Assembly (NCBI GenBank): GCA_039619475.1
Contig: CM077116.1
Location: forward strand, 252,388,440-252,452,439
Reading direction: 5' to 3'
Origin: Icerya purchasi
Taxonomy: Eukaryota > Arthropoda > Insecta > Hemiptera > Monophlebidae
Length of the DNA: 64,000 nucleotides
The stretch's first letter is position 1, and the number at the start of each line of letters is the position of its first letter. A model generated the notes under the pieces. It made no database searches. It worked only from the letters and a program-made list of their open reading frames with translations, and had not been told where the DNA came from. This document shows, one piece after another, positions 9,901 through 21,124 of this stretch. The position numbers and the translations under genes are program-made.

Positions 9901-12108
9901 TGGGTTAGACGATACGTCCAGAAATATAATAAAGCAAACTTTAATCAACACAAGGTGAAGGGTTAAATTTAGAGGAGAAATCTCGGATCCATTTGAGATT
10001 GTTACGGGTGTAAGACAAGGAGATAGCTTATCACCAATCCTTTTTAATTGTATTTTGGAAAAAATTATCAGAGAATGGAGAATTCTGATAGATGAAGAGG
10101 ATAACAACCATAAATTCAGACTTGGTACTAAGAATAAAGGAATACATATCGACTGTTTGGCGTTCGCGGATGATTTAACTATCTTTGCTAATGATTTAAC
10201 GTCAGCAACGAATAAGATCAACCAACTAATAAAAGTCTCGGAATGTGTAGGCCTTCAAATATCTGTTGAAAAAACCAAGTACATGACAAATATTAAAAAC
10301 AGCCCAGACTATTTTAATACATCTGCTGGAAAAATAACGCGAGTTAAAAAGTTCAAATATCTAGGGGAACTTATACAACAAAATGGACTAGAAGAAGAAG
10401 CAATGAATAGTAGAATATTTAAATTAGGTCGGGCATATCACTTGGTGAAGAATGTTTACGATAAAAAAGCAATGAGCATAGGAGCCAAACTAAGACATTA
10501 TGCTACAGTTGTTAAACCAGAAGGGCTATATGCATCAGAAACGTTAAATCTAAAGAAGAAAATATTAACAAATCAATTAGAAATAAGGGAACGGAGAATC
10601 CTGAGAAAGATTATAGGAGTTAAATGGAATGATGGACAGTTCAAATGGGTTTCGAACTATAAACTATATAGCAAAATTGAACCATTGTCCATATCAATAA
10701 GGAAAAGAAGATTATTATTTTACGGGCATATTACCAGAATGCAAGAGGACTGGTTAACCAAGAGAATTTATGAATTCATGAAAACGAAGAAAATAAGACC
10801 TGCATGGTTCAATGAATGTGAAAAGGATATGAAATTAATGGATGTTACTGAAACACAAATGTTTAATAAGGAATGGTTTCATAAAACAGTTGCGACGTCA
10901 ATCTTTAAAATAGAACAAGTTAACCGGAAGAGGTCGCTTTCGATAAGCCATAAAAATGCCTTGATGGAGGGTCTCAAGAAATACTGGAAAGATGTTAAGG
11001 AAGGAAGAAGGAAAAGATGTAAAATGAAAACTTAGTTGTTTAGCGTAGTCCATAGAGGCTGAAATTGAAAAAAAAAAAAAAATCTTATTAAATAATTTAT
11101 TCATTTTTACCAAATGCGACCGATAGTAATCAAGTGCAGCAATCACACGCTGACCTCGCGAAAGAGATTGTTAATTACTTTGTTGTTTACATAACTGTCG
11201 AACTGGTTACCTATAACCCCAGTCGCAGTCTAGAGTCAGGTAGTCGGTGGTCAGTGGTGCACGCTGAGAGACCACAGTTTGTGTTAGTATATGCATTGGT
11301 TCTCGATTTCGTTTATTTTTCGTCGGCGGGGGTTGCGGGGGCGCGCTCGGAAGACGCTCGGGTCGGGAGGCATTCAGGCCACAGTCATACTCGGCAGAAG
11401 CGGGTGATGTGATGTCATCAGAAAACAGCCGCTGAAAGTCTCAGGCTGGAGTAAACCGTTCCAGGACCGGAGGGGTGGTTCTAGGCCTGGGAGTGGCCCT
11501 TGGGGCTGGGGGTGACTTTGGGGTGCTGGAGTGATACCAAGAAGTATCTGTATAATTACCCTACTATTACATGTTTTTCCATGTTTTTTTACAATTTTAA
11601 AAGCCTTTGGTCCCAGTATGTTTAAAATTTAACGGTTACGATTTCATATGTATAAAAGTTGAACTGATAGTTTGAATTTCTGTTTTAGCCGTGATTACAG
11701 TAACATTCGCTTTCGGGATGTTCTTAAATCAATTATTAAGCAAAATGCTAACCATTTCTGTGTTATGTGTATAAATTGAACTGCAGTAACGCTACACAGA
11801 AATTACAATTATATAATGTTAATATGTATAAAAAATTAAATTGTTCATGTTACACCACGTTGATGTAGTTTGCAATATGAAGCATGTCGGTGTTGTTATT
11901 TTAATAAACATTAACATGATGTAATTATAATTTCTGTATAGTATTATTGTAGTTCAATTTATAAATAAACTATTGTTTACAATTTTTTTTTTTTTTTACA
12001 GATAACGCAGCTCCGCCTTATATGCCAATTCAAGGTCAACGAAGAACTTCATCTTGGGAAAAAAAACAGAAGAAGAGCAAACATAAAGATGGTTGTAAAC
12101 AGCAGTAA
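3868..12108 (+). CDS. CCDC50: CCDC50-like coiled-coil protein, 3' part (four exons)
   Basis: Four exons join in one frame: 3868-3990, 4232-4395, 6404-6537 and 12002-12108, with AG acceptors and GT donors at every junction. Intron 1 is phase 0, intron 2 phase 2 and intron 3 phase 1. The first exon encodes two copies of an ELAKLLQE motif around an acidic helix (about residues 1-8 and 34-41 of the visible part). A basic KARLRRARERAKQK stretch follows, then a Ser/Asp-rich linker. The C-terminus contains PPYMPIQGQRR and a lysine-rich tail ending in TAA. This order resembles CCDC50 (Ymer), a ubiquitin-binding cytosolic coiled-coil protein; that function is known for vertebrates and only inferred here. 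The N-terminal exon or exons are not visible and may lie upstream of the window. The last intron of 5.5 kb is filled with transposon remnants. Confidence 0.72.
4232..4395 (+). CDS. CCDC50: CCDC50-like exon B
   Basis: It is 164 nt long, preceded by TCGAATTTTAG and followed by the strong donor GTAAG. It encodes a basic coiled-coil segment (KARLRRARERAKQK) and then a Ser/Thr/Asp-rich linker. It ends in phase 2. Confidence 0.72.
6404..6537 (+). CDS. CCDC50: CCDC50-like exon C
   Basis: It is 134 nt long, preceded by TTTTTCTCACAG and followed by GTATAT. It completes the split Arg codon of exon B and encodes a Ser/Gly/Asp-rich segment that ends in a hydrophobic DPTYQLSRSDTSFSYL stretch. Confidence 0.7.
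6948..7201 (+). pseudogene. Polinton/Maverick integrase C-terminal fragment with chromodomain
   Basis: The + strand reads KGYTANWNDKPFTINVV, then YEEELQ. After a one- or two-base frameshift near 7080 it reads TCTVERVVRRKGSRSLVKWL and on to a stop at 7199-7201. This matches the end of Polinton/Maverick integrases in order: the 'KGYTPNW...F.I..V' SH3-like module, the 'G.FYE.ELQ' linker and a chromodomain ending near 'NSWID'. The catalytic core is absent. The fragment lies in the last intron of the CCDC50-like gene. It shows that Polintons have been active in this genome, which matters for the giant element at 42-58.7 kb. Confidence 0.72.
7610..11082 (+). mobile_element. APE-type LINE, full-length but inactivated
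   Basis: The 5' leader starts somewhere near 7610. One long ORF (7875-11035) carries an apurinic endonuclease and a reverse transcriptase. The copy ends in an A14 tract at about 11069-11082, the usual LINE 3' end. It is inserted on + in the last intron of the CCDC50-like gene, the same direction as the gene. The exact 5' boundary and target-site duplication were not resolved. Confidence 0.75.
7875..11035 (+). pseudogene. LINE ORF2: APE endonuclease plus reverse transcriptase, broken
   Basis: The endonuclease opens with GTLNVNSLVRTGKHKEL and continues through QETRY, INTHAPT, LLEDFNAQLG and SDHY. The RT motifs are PIHKRGNKRDVNNYRGISML, YQAGFRKGRS, VFIDFKKTYDSVD, GVRQGDSLSPILFN and CLAFADDLTIF (FADD catalytic box, about 10160). 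A C-terminal LLFYGHITRMQ segment is typical of these proteins. Three lesions are visible. A single-base deletion near 8242 splits the endonuclease. Two in-frame TGA codons (8651-8653 and 9956-9958) sit where Trp is likely, both explained by TGG to TGA. Without them the reading frame runs to 11035. Clade not assigned. Confidence 0.8.
11100..11540. other. GC-rich intronic segment
   Basis: Downstream of the LINE tail, base composition rises sharply (about 11310-11530, many GGGG and CGCG runs) in an otherwise AT-rich intron. A 92-codon ORF at 11134-11412 matches nothing I know. It could be a regulatory or repeat segment, such as part of an LTR or a retroelement leader. No function can be supported. 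Confidence 0.3.
11760..11972. mobile_element. MITE with ~65 bp inverted arms
   Basis: The sequence ATAAATTGAACTGCAGTAACG then CTACACAGAAATTACAATTA (11768-11830) is matched in reverse complement at about 11900-11968 with scattered mismatches. About 70 bp lies between the arms. It is non-coding and lies in the last intron, close to the acceptor of the terminal exon. Confidence 0.6.
12002..12108 (+). CDS. CCDC50: CCDC50-like terminal exon
   Basis: A long polypyrimidine tract and ACAG precede the exon. It encodes PPYMPIQGQRR and a Lys-rich tail ending in TAA at 12106-12108. An AATAAA lies directly after the stop (about 12112), so the 3' UTR may be very short or may use later signals. Confidence 0.7.
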
Positions 12109-13410
12109 ATGAATAAAAAATTGTATGTCAGGAAATTATGTTAAATGTGGTGCGTTGTAGACGTTAAATGTTTGGTGGGATTTCGTTTATTTTAGATGCG
12201 TTTAGATATTAACCAAGCAATATTTTTTAAAATCCTTTTAGTATTTTAAAATGTCAACGTTTTTACTAAACTAGTGAATCTCGAATATTAACTGACAAAT
12301 ACTTCGTAACGTTTTTAATATTTTAAGATCCGAATGTTGTTCTTGAACTGATGAATCTCGAATATTAATTGATGAATACTTTCTAATATTTTTAACAGTT
12401 TACGGTTTTAGAATTGTTGAATTAATGAATTTTACGATCGTTGAATAATTAATGGTTTAATTTGCTTTTTACCCACGACATCTGTATAAATGATCAGTAT
12501 TACATTAATTAGTATTTTTACGTTTTTTTCTTTTAATGTTTATATTAAGTTTTACTTTTTTTATATTTGTAGTATTCACGTATCGCTCAAAGTATTCACG
12601 TTTGTATAAAAATATTTCTTGCATTAAATTTTTATTTCATTTTTTAAATTTGGTTATAAAATCATTTTCAGTAGATGTTTCGTGTTCAGTTTGTGTGCCG
12701 TGAGTTCGTACGTTACCTACATAATATTAGATTATCGGTAAGGTCAAATTCACAGCTTTATCTTCGGTCCTGGTTAGTGCCGTCCGACTAACTAATAATC
12801 TCACTGCTCTGATTTCATTCGATCGTTTTGGCGTAGTTTTGTGTTTTTAGTTGGCCGTATTTATATCTTTGAGTGTAGTAATGAATAATTATTATTCGCT
12901 CACTGCCATCAGGGAATAGTTCAGTTCCTCTCGCTATGACATCTAATAGTGACATTATCCTAGGTAATGATAATAATATCTATAATTTAATCAATTATCT
13001 GTCAGCTCCTAAGATAAAAATTTGTGTTTCACCGTATATTGAATATAAATTGTGAATAGGACATTGTTGATAATAAGAGAGAAAAGGAATGCGGATTTCA
13101 GTGGTAAATTTGTTTTATTATCCGGAACTAAAAAGAATAAGATAAAATTGTTCCCTAGATATTATTGAAGAATATTAAAAATACGAATTTATTGCAAAAA
13201 TACTTTATACCGAATGTTAGCGTATAGTTTTCACTAAAATTGGGCAATAACGTTACATGTAATCCTGATAAGTTTGATAGTTGTAGAAAAAATAGGTTAG
13301 TTGCTGCAGAAAAGAACTGTATTTCGTCTACGTGTGTTCATTGCTATACAGATTGCAGTGAAATTAAAAATGAATTATAAAGAATAGGGTATAGCGTTAT
13401 TGGTTTATGA
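12109..13410. other. 3' UTR/intergenic, no gene seen
   Basis: AT-rich sequence after the CCDC50-like stop codon. A loose repeat of GAATCTCGAATATTAA with AATGTTTTTACT/AATACTT is visible at about 12270-12440 (two to three degenerate units of about 75 bp). No coding signal or further mobile element was recognised. Confidence 0.4.
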
Positions 13411-16400
13411 AACGAGGCGTGTAGTGGGTTTCCGGAGTGAGTAGTTTTTCTTCTACTCTCATACGGGTATGACTCCAGAAGTGGTGTCACTCACCATTTG
13501 CACTGCCTAACTCCTATCTGCAGCCTTCTCGTGGCGGACCTGTTAAGTCAAGCAACATAGTTGGGCGACAACAAATGTGGAAGGAGGCAAGTAGATAACA
13601 ACCCCACTTGTGCAGGCAATAACATTCAAGATATTAACCATTAAATCATCAAATAAATAAATAATCAATAATGTGAAAAAAAATATATATATGTATATCA
13701 ATTTATAAAAAAAAAACAAAAAAAAAAAACTTCATTACACGATTCGAATTCAATTGTCCTTCTGCCTAGTTGTATCGCGATTGCCCCAATTGTTGTGCTT
13801 CGGCATACCATTGGAACTGGCATCGCTAATACTCGCAGACGTGATTGCGGATGTGCAACCGCTTTCTCGATAACTTCACGCACTGCAAGGTGCACATTTC
13901 AAGTCCTGCGGCGATGGAAAGACGGTGACGGAGGCAGGCCTGGTTAGCTAGAAGCCTCTAGCTGAATTTCTGCACGTAAGGCAGCGTGTGACTTTGGTCG
14001 CTTGTCAGCATAGTGGAACTGACGCTCGGCAGCATCATGCGCGACGAAGCAGCCTCTTCAGGAACGCACTGCTTCCCCTACATCAAGGGAAAGACCTAGA
14101 AAAGGTGGCCTAAACAAAGCCCACTATTACTACCTGCCTGGAATACCGCGTCCAGGGGGCACCCAACTCGAGCGGTCGAAACAACAGCAAAATAACTACA
14201 AATAAATGTAAGATCATAGACCCAAGAGTAGCCACTTGGAATGTTAGAACCATGTTGGATTCAAATACCAGTTTACCAGAAAGGCGAACTGCCATCATAG
14301 CCCACGAACTAAAGAAATATAATGTCGACATCGCGGCACTCAGTGAGACTCGACGCGAAGAAGAGGGGCAGCTATCAGAAATGACCGATGAATATACATT
14401 CTTCTGGAAAGGAAAAAGTTCAAAACAACCCAGAACTCATGGTGTCGGAATCGCTATTAAAACCAATATTTTGAAAAATCTATCTGAGCTCCCAATAGGC
14501 ATCAATGAACGTCTCATGACTTTGCGAATACCTCTTGCCCATGGTAAATATGCCACCGTTATATCAGTATATGCTCCTACATTGATAGCTTCGGATAGCG
14601 AGAAAGAGAAATTTTACTACGAACTCCAAAGCATACTGCGTAAAATATTTAAAGCAGATAAGATCATCCTACTCGGTGACTTTAATGCTCGCGTTGGAAA
14701 CAGTTTTACCATCTGGCCAGAAACTATTGGCAGGTGTGGAATTGGGAAAGCTAACGACAATGGCTTATTGCTCCTTAATTTATGTGCAGAAAACGACCTG
14801 GCTATAACAAACACATACTTTAAACTGAAACGCAAGTACATCGCAACATGGAAGCACCCACGTTCAAGACATTGGCATCTTATTGACTACATTATAGTTA
14901 GAAAGTCGGACATCCGAGACGTCAAAATAACACGTGTCATGAGAGGAGCGGAAGCCGATACAGACCATCGCATGGTGCTCTCTAAAATGCGAATTCACCT
15001 ACGGCCGCGCACAATGTATGCTCCAGCTAGGAGTTGCGCTAGGAAATTAGCTATAAACAATCTTCGTAACCAAGTAATACTGAATAAAACCACGCACGAA
15101 TTACATAGGGCAATCTCCCAAATAAACCTGGAAGCACAGAGAACAGTTGAGGACGTTTGGAACATCACCAAGAGTTCTATCTACCAATGCTGCTCTTTAT
15201 CGCTTGGAAAACAAGTAAATGCAAAGAATGATTGGTTTTATGATAACCAGCTTGAGATTCAAAGACTCATAGTAGCCAAAAACAAAGCGTACAACAGATA
15301 TCTGAGCAAGGAATCGGTCGAAAATGGAATAAAGCTCAAAGAGGCTAAAGCCACGTTACAAAGAGCAACTAGGCAACTTAAAAACGAATGGTGGACGGAA
15401 AAAGCGAACCAAATCCAAAATTTTATTAATCAGAACGACCTAAGGAGTTTTTACTCGGCACTCAAGAAGGTCTATGGACCAACCTACGAGAACATTACTC
15501 CAATTAAAGATAAAGAAGGTAATCGCTTAGTTAATCTAAATGACATTACAAACAGATGGCGGGAATACTATTGTGAACTACTAAATCATGAGCGTCCAAC
15601 AATGGAAAGTAAAACAGACCTTCTTCCGCCGTACGATGAATATACCAACATGGATTATAAGCCAGAAGTATTCGAAATTAAGAAGGCAATAGACGGACTT
15701 AAAAATATGAAAGCTCCCGGTCCCGATGGCATCCCAGCAGAGATCTTGAAAATTGGTGGACTCAATCTTGCAGAACATCTAAGGAAAATGTTTGAAATGA
15801 TCTGGGATCAAGAAACTGTACCCCTGGACTTTGGTTTATCAATGATTGTAAACATTTATAAGAAAAAAGGGGAAAAGGAAAATTGCTCAAACTATCGGGG
15901 AATATCGCTACTGTCCACAACAGGTAAGGTGCTAGCTAAGGTCATTTACGACCGAATCGCTCCAATTTTCGAAAGAATTATGCCCGAATCGCAAGCAGGT
16001 TTCCGCAACAACCGAAGCTGCATCGACATGATTTTCACAGCAAGACAATTACAGGAAAAGGCTTTTGAACAATAGACCGGACTCTGCATGGCATTTATAG
16101 ACTTGACAAAAGCATTCGACTCCGTCAATCGCAGGACTCTCTTTAATATCCTGATCAAACTTGGATGTCCAAAGAAGATTGTTCGTATAATAATCGCCTT
16201 ATACTCAAACAATAAAGCAGCAATTATGACAGGCGGTAAAATCTCTGACCAGTTTGGCATTGGTATGGGAGTTAAACAAGGCTGTATTTTGGCTCCACTT
16301 TTGTTCAACATCTTCATGACAGCTTTCATGTTCGTCGTCGATAAACGTCTTCATACCAGAGGCGTCAGCCTTAACTACAGGACGGATGGAGGCTTTCTTA

Positions 16401-17545
16401 ATCTGGGTAGACTTAAAGCGAAAACTAAGGTGTCAAAGTTCAGGGTCATCGAATTGCAATATGCTGACGACTGTGTCATCGTGGCACGTAATAAGACCGA
16501 TCTACAAATGATGCTGGAGGTACTGAATGAAACATACAAAGATTTTGGCCTTGAAATAAACATCGATAAAACCAAATTACTCAGCAACGAAACCTCACCT
16601 ACAAATAACATACAGATATGCGGAAAAATATTAGAGCAGGTAGACACTTTTCAATATCTCGGTTCGTTCCTAAACCACAAAGGAACAATAGATGACGAAA
16701 TACAAAATAGAATCAAGTGCGCCGCTTCAGCCTTCGGCCGGCTAAAGCGCAAGGTGTTTTATAATAAGGATTTGTCGATCGCCACCAAAGCAGCAGTTTA
16801 TCGTGCTATCGTTATCCCGTCTTTGTTATACGGAGCCGAAACATGGACGCTATACAGGCGCCACATCAAAAAATTGGAGCAGTTTCAACAACGGGTGTTG
16901 CGAGCGATACTGAAAATCAGATGGGACGACTTTGTTACGAACGAAGAGGTATTGCGTCGGTTTAACTCAGAACGAATAGAATCGCTGACCACACGTGCTC
17001 AACTACGGTGGACGGGACATGTTATAAGAATGGAGGATTCCAGGTTACCAAAGCGAATGCTGTATGGCGAATTAGAAGAAGGAACTAGAAAACGGGGTGG
17101 ACCTAGGAAGCATTACAAGGACCATATTGCGTCGCTGTTAAGGAATGCAAATTACTTAGAAGCTTGGGAAACCGCCGCCTGCGATCGTGTAAAGTGTAGA
17201 AGAGTAGTTGAAGCAGTGTCCTTAACTACTGGACCATTAAAAAGAAGAAGAACAGTCAACGATAGCTCTAGTCCACCTAACGTTTTCGAATGTCATCATT
17301 GTGGTCGCATTTGCTATTCCAAGATTGGTATCATCAGTCATCTCCGCACCCACCCTCAGCAGTAGATACGAATGTGCAACCAGTTCACTCGGACACGAGT
17401 TTCAGCAGAAGACACTTACAACCTAAGTTGCGTTACCGATATGCTTCGTAGACCTACACTTTGCGTCTAACAACGATCAAATATTCTTTTTGACTTGACT
17501 ACTACATAATACTAGAGTTGAAGCGTAAGAAGTAAAAGCAAATAA
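13410..17545 (+). mobile_element. APE-type LINE with C-terminal zinc finger, near-intact
   Basis: A relatively GC-rich 5' leader (13420-14110) precedes one large ORF encoding endonuclease, RT and a C2H2 finger, and a short 3' UTR follows. Both outer boundaries are approximate. Base composition of the whole unit is clearly higher in GC than the surrounding sequence, in keeping with a younger insertion. Confidence 0.75.
14115..17365 (+). pseudogene. LINE polyprotein: endonuclease, RT, C2H2 finger; one stop
   Basis: The frame is open from about 14115, although the first ATG is at 14252, already inside the endonuclease (VATWNVRTM). A non-ATG or upstream start is therefore likely in the intact element. 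Order: endonuclease (ALSETRREE, VISVYAPT, LLGDFNARVG, ADTDHRMV); RT with NCSNYRGISLL, ESQAGFRNNRSC, MAFIDLTKAFDSVNR, GVKQGCILAPLLFN and LQYADDC (catalytic YADD, about 16457); ETWTLYRRH; RWTGHVIRMED; and a terminal CHHCGRICYSKIGIISHLRTH finger (C-x2-C-x12-H-x3-H). The architecture matches LINEs often mislabelled 'craniofacial development protein 2-like'. The only visible lesion is an in-frame TAG at 16073-16075, just before RT motif A. Confidence 0.85.
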
Positions 17546-17559
17546 GTAGGCTATTTGGT

Positions 17560-18165
17560 GTAAAAGATACAAACATTATGGATTCGCAAAAAATGACTGC
17601 AATCACTCATGGATGTGTTAAATGCGGGAATAACCATGATATGAAAAATTGAGATAAAGCCGCTAATAAGTTATCCAGGGAGTAAATGAACAAAGCAACG
17701 AAAGATTTAGACGATTGAATAAACGTTTAAATAACAACTTCAATTTAAATAGTGAATGTTTTCCTACTTTACCGAAAAATTCAGACCACGCGTTAACCCT
17801 TGAGATGATAAGCGGAGTAATGTTTTTCACAATAAGAATAAGATAACAAGAAACTATGTACTGTGCTCACGAAGACAACTGGACTAAGGTGGCGGAACAA
17901 TTCCCGATTCGAGTAACTAACGTTTTGAATAGATTAATTAATGATCTTAAATCGTTAGTGCCGGGCAAACTTAAACAGTGACCCATAAATTAACAAATAT
18001 GACTTTAAAAATTTTGTTTTGGAATTGCAATCGAATCGTAACAAGAAACATCAAATCGAAGTATAATACATACATTATTTACAAATTTCGGTTGAAACAT
18101 AGAACACTGCTGCTGGCTGTAGTATTTCACGACTCGATGAAAAATCACACGAGTTGTTGCTTTAT
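17560..18165 (+). mobile_element. Jockey-type LINE fragment, 5' half (split by piggyBac)
   Basis: Near 17610 the frame reads CVKCGNNHDMKN, a CCHC-like Gag knuckle at the end of ORF1. At 18000 a second frame opens with MTLKILFWNCNRIV, the usual start of a Jockey ORF2 endonuclease. Stop codons and frameshifts are frequent. The LINE is interrupted at 18166 by a piggyBac insertion and appears to resume at 19737. Confidence 0.55.
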
Positions 18166-19736
18166 TTAACCCTAGAGTAGTCGCGCCTTTTCGTGAAACG
18201 TGAGTGATCGCGTGGGGAGCACTTTGCCGCCCATACTTAAAATGATTTTTTTTTGCAAATAATAGTTAAATAAATTTACAATGATTTTAAAAGGACAAAA
18301 TAAAACATAAACTATCAGAAAATGTAACATTTATTAAAGTTTTATATTTAGTATTAAAAGAAAAAAATATACTTCGGGAAATGTTAGGTAAAATTTTTTG
18401 AATTTTAACATCTTTATCTTAACCTACATAATAAAGAGAAAAATGAAACTTAAAAACAAAATTAAACGTTTTCATCATCTACGACATGTATTTCAGCAAA
18501 ACAGTTCCGACACGTGTACATACCATGTTCGTTGCATACTAACTTTGCGTATCTATTACAACCTTTCTTGGTCCTTCTATATTTCTTGGACGGACATACT
18601 GCGCATATATCTTCTCTACCTGAGAGTAGATTTTGATGTTCCGATGGCACAAAATCGGGCGATTTGGTTTCTCAGCTGTTTCTGCAAAGTGTTTACGTCG
18701 GATCTTCTAATTATATGTGGTCATAGCCAGAGAAATTTCTTTCAAAAACATTCCTCGTAATAATAAGTGGTCAGTATTTTCTTTGTATATTATTTGACTA
18801 TTTATGCCGGCAATATTCGGAATTGAGAAAAATAATCTCATCGGCCATCTGTAAGTCATTCTACCCACGGAATATTCTTTTCATTTGATCGACTACATCA
18901 ACTCCGCATTTAGTCCCATTGTAATATGTTATGATTTCTGGTTTCTCAACAACACCGGTAGTTTCAACGATCTTATTATCATCGTGTAAAGTTGACAATA
19001 GTAAAACCGCTTTTTTTTACTTTTTATTAGGCACATAGGATATTAGAACCCCTTCTTCTCACCAAATTCGAACATTGTACTCGGCTTAACTTTTTTTTTT
19101 TTTTTTTTTTTTTTTTTGGGCGCGTCAACTTAGGACATTTACCCAGCACAAAGGACTAACAAATAGTGAAACGTAGAGACTTGAAAGTTAAATCAGGAAG
19201 CGATTAGAAACAGAAGAAATAAAGATAGCCAATATAGGAATAACAGAAAGAGAATTAACTCTATTTGTAGTAGCTAGAAAGCAAGGTGGGATTTCTTTTT
19301 TGTTTTTTCGTCACGTGTCACTTACCTAAAAAGATATAAAATAAGCTACGCAAAACAAAAATAAAAAAAAAATCTCCCAATAATTAATCAAAACAAACTA
19401 AATATCAATATTATTACGATATTTACATCAAAACAACATTATGCACAATGAAAACTAGTAATATTTCAACTATAGTAAAAAACCAGGCACACGAATTTTA
19501 CTTACGTGAGTAGTCGCGCAGTGAGCAATAAGTCGCCAAACACGACACACCAACAATAACCGTTGTCTCTTGCCGTCACCCGCGCACTGAATTTCTTCAA
19601 ATTTCTAAATCAAGGGGCTGTGGTACGGGGGGGCAGCTACCAGGAAGCTTTAGTTTGACAAATGCATCGTGTAAAATAACACGAAATTCTTGCCGCGGGT
19701 GGAAAAATGCTTATAGCGTGAGCACTTTAGGGTTAA
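18166..19736 (-). mobile_element. piggyBac element, internally deleted, TTAA duplications
   Basis: TTAA at 18166-18169 and again at 19733-19736 flank an element of 1,563 bp (18170-19732). Its ends begin CCCTAGAGTAGTCGCGC (left) and, on the other strand, CCCTAAAGTGCTCACGC (right): imperfect inverted repeats with the CCCTA start typical of piggyBac. A secondary internal copy of AGTAGTCGCGCAGTGAG lies near 19510. Only the C-terminal part of the transposase remains; a T27 run at about 19090-19117 marks the upstream break. Confidence 0.85.
18462..19085 (-). pseudogene. piggyBac transposase, C-terminal remnant
   Basis: On the minus strand, KPEIITYYNGTKCGVDVVDQM (about 18900-18960) is the conserved block holding the third catalytic Asp. 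The last ORF (18462-18650) carries the cysteine-rich C-terminal domain CAVC-x11-C-x5-C-x2-H-x4-C-x2-C used for DNA binding. Frame breaks separate the two parts, and the N-terminal and first catalytic regions are missing. The protein cannot be functional. Confidence 0.8.
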
Positions 19737-19900
19737 AACAAACATCAAACATTTCCTAAATTATATCGAAACAAATATGCTTATCAGTCGGTGACGATTA
19801 ATTAACAGGCGCTCGATGATGGCTATTCAGTTGCGGCAAAATGCTGCTATCCCGTTGATAAAATACCTAAATAGCGCCTGAAGAATGTATTTATAGAATT
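19737..19900 (+). mobile_element. Jockey-type LINE fragment resuming after piggyBac
   Basis: The right flank of the piggyBac encodes ETKINIKHFLNYIETNML in one frame, fitting the 'ET.L....F....Y' endonuclease block expected downstream of 18165. The two flanks therefore look like one LINE split by the insertion. The match is short, and the end near 19900 is a guess. Confidence 0.4.
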
Positions 19901-20144
19901 AGAATCTAACGTTATAATTAGGATTCAGATTTAAATGTACTAAAAAACCTCAAAATATGTACTAAAAATTTCGTAATAGATAGTGTACATTGAAAAAATA
20001 AAATTATATATTTTGTTTTTTGCCTCAAATTTTTATTAATATGCTGCATTTTCTTCTATTAAATTAATTTATATTAAAAAAAAAAAACATTAAATTATAA
20101 ATCTAAATTTAAAAATTATTTACATTTAATAATAAGAATTTTTT

Positions 20145-20357
20145 CTAAATTTTTAATACAAAAATTACGTCTTTCAGTGCAGAAAGCGACCTCTCCGCAT
20201 GGCAAGACACAACTGGTAAATATTTAAATGTGGCCACTTCAGATGGAGTGTGAGAGATTTCGTTTTCATCTGATACTCCATCTAAAATTTTCACTATTAC
20301 TTGCAGCAAATTCCATCCAGGGTTACGATGAAGTACAACATCTAACTTAGCCCTCAA
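20145..20357 (-). pseudogene. hAT-type transposase C-terminal (dimerisation) fragment
   Basis: The minus-strand peptide contains ATFKYLPVVSCHAERSLSALK, matching the hAT dimerisation signature 'FKYAPVTS.DVERSFS.YK' of hAT-like transposase genes. It is preceded by RNPGWNLLQVIVKILDG, which fits the 'KNPG...L' segment upstream. Only about 70 residues are visible, followed by a Lys/Asn-poor AT-rich tail. It is a decayed fragment without its catalytic core. Confidence 0.6.
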
Positions 20358-20359
20358 AG

Positions 20360-21119
20360 CGGTACCAATTAAATTAGGCTAAAATCTGGCAATACTCTAC
20401 CGTCTATTGAAAGTGGAGTATTGTTGGAAATTCAATGCCTTTACAAACCATCAAAACTTGTTTTATCTTTTGGAATTTGAGCAGTGCAGCAAAAGAAGAA
20501 CTTATAGCAAAGTGAAAACTAAATAAGTTTGAATCGAAACTGAAAATGCTCTGTTAGATATTGTAGCATGTTTAAATATTGTTTTTCTCTTGTCCAAGTC
20601 CGCACTGGTCGCTGCATTTTTCTAATTCTTTTATAGGTGACTCTAATCATATTTTGTTTAAGCGCTTTTCCCTACTTACCGAATGGAATATTTTGTATGC
20701 ACAATGTTGGTACCGGGGCTTCCTATTCCCCATTGCGTTTCCTATGTGTTAACCTTTCTTTCTGCACAAGTTATCCCAGTCTATTTTTTCCTTTATTATA
20801 TCAGTATCCGATCGAATTAAATTCTAATTCCTTTAACTAACTATAGCTCTGTGTATGGGTAGTCGCTCTTGTTGTCTATATCCATAAAAAAAAAAGTTCT
20901 TTTTTGGTTTCATGAACACGCAACAAAAGGTTATCATCGAATAATATAGACTCGACAAAAAATAAAACAATGATAACATTGCTTTTTTTAATAAAGTTAA
21001 AAATTCCATGCATTTGCTCCGACCTTTTTATCGTTTTGAATATATAATTGTGTGTGTTTATTGGTGTGTTTTTTTATATGTGTAAACATCCTCAAAATAT
21101 GCAAATCATGCACGAAACG
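20360..21119. other. No gene recognised
   Basis: AT-rich sequence between the hAT fragment and the LINE at 21.1 kb. It may include more of the hAT remnant near 20360-20560, but no motif is clear. The small ORF at 20637-20840 looks random. Confidence 0.3.
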
Positions 21120-21124
21120 TATGT

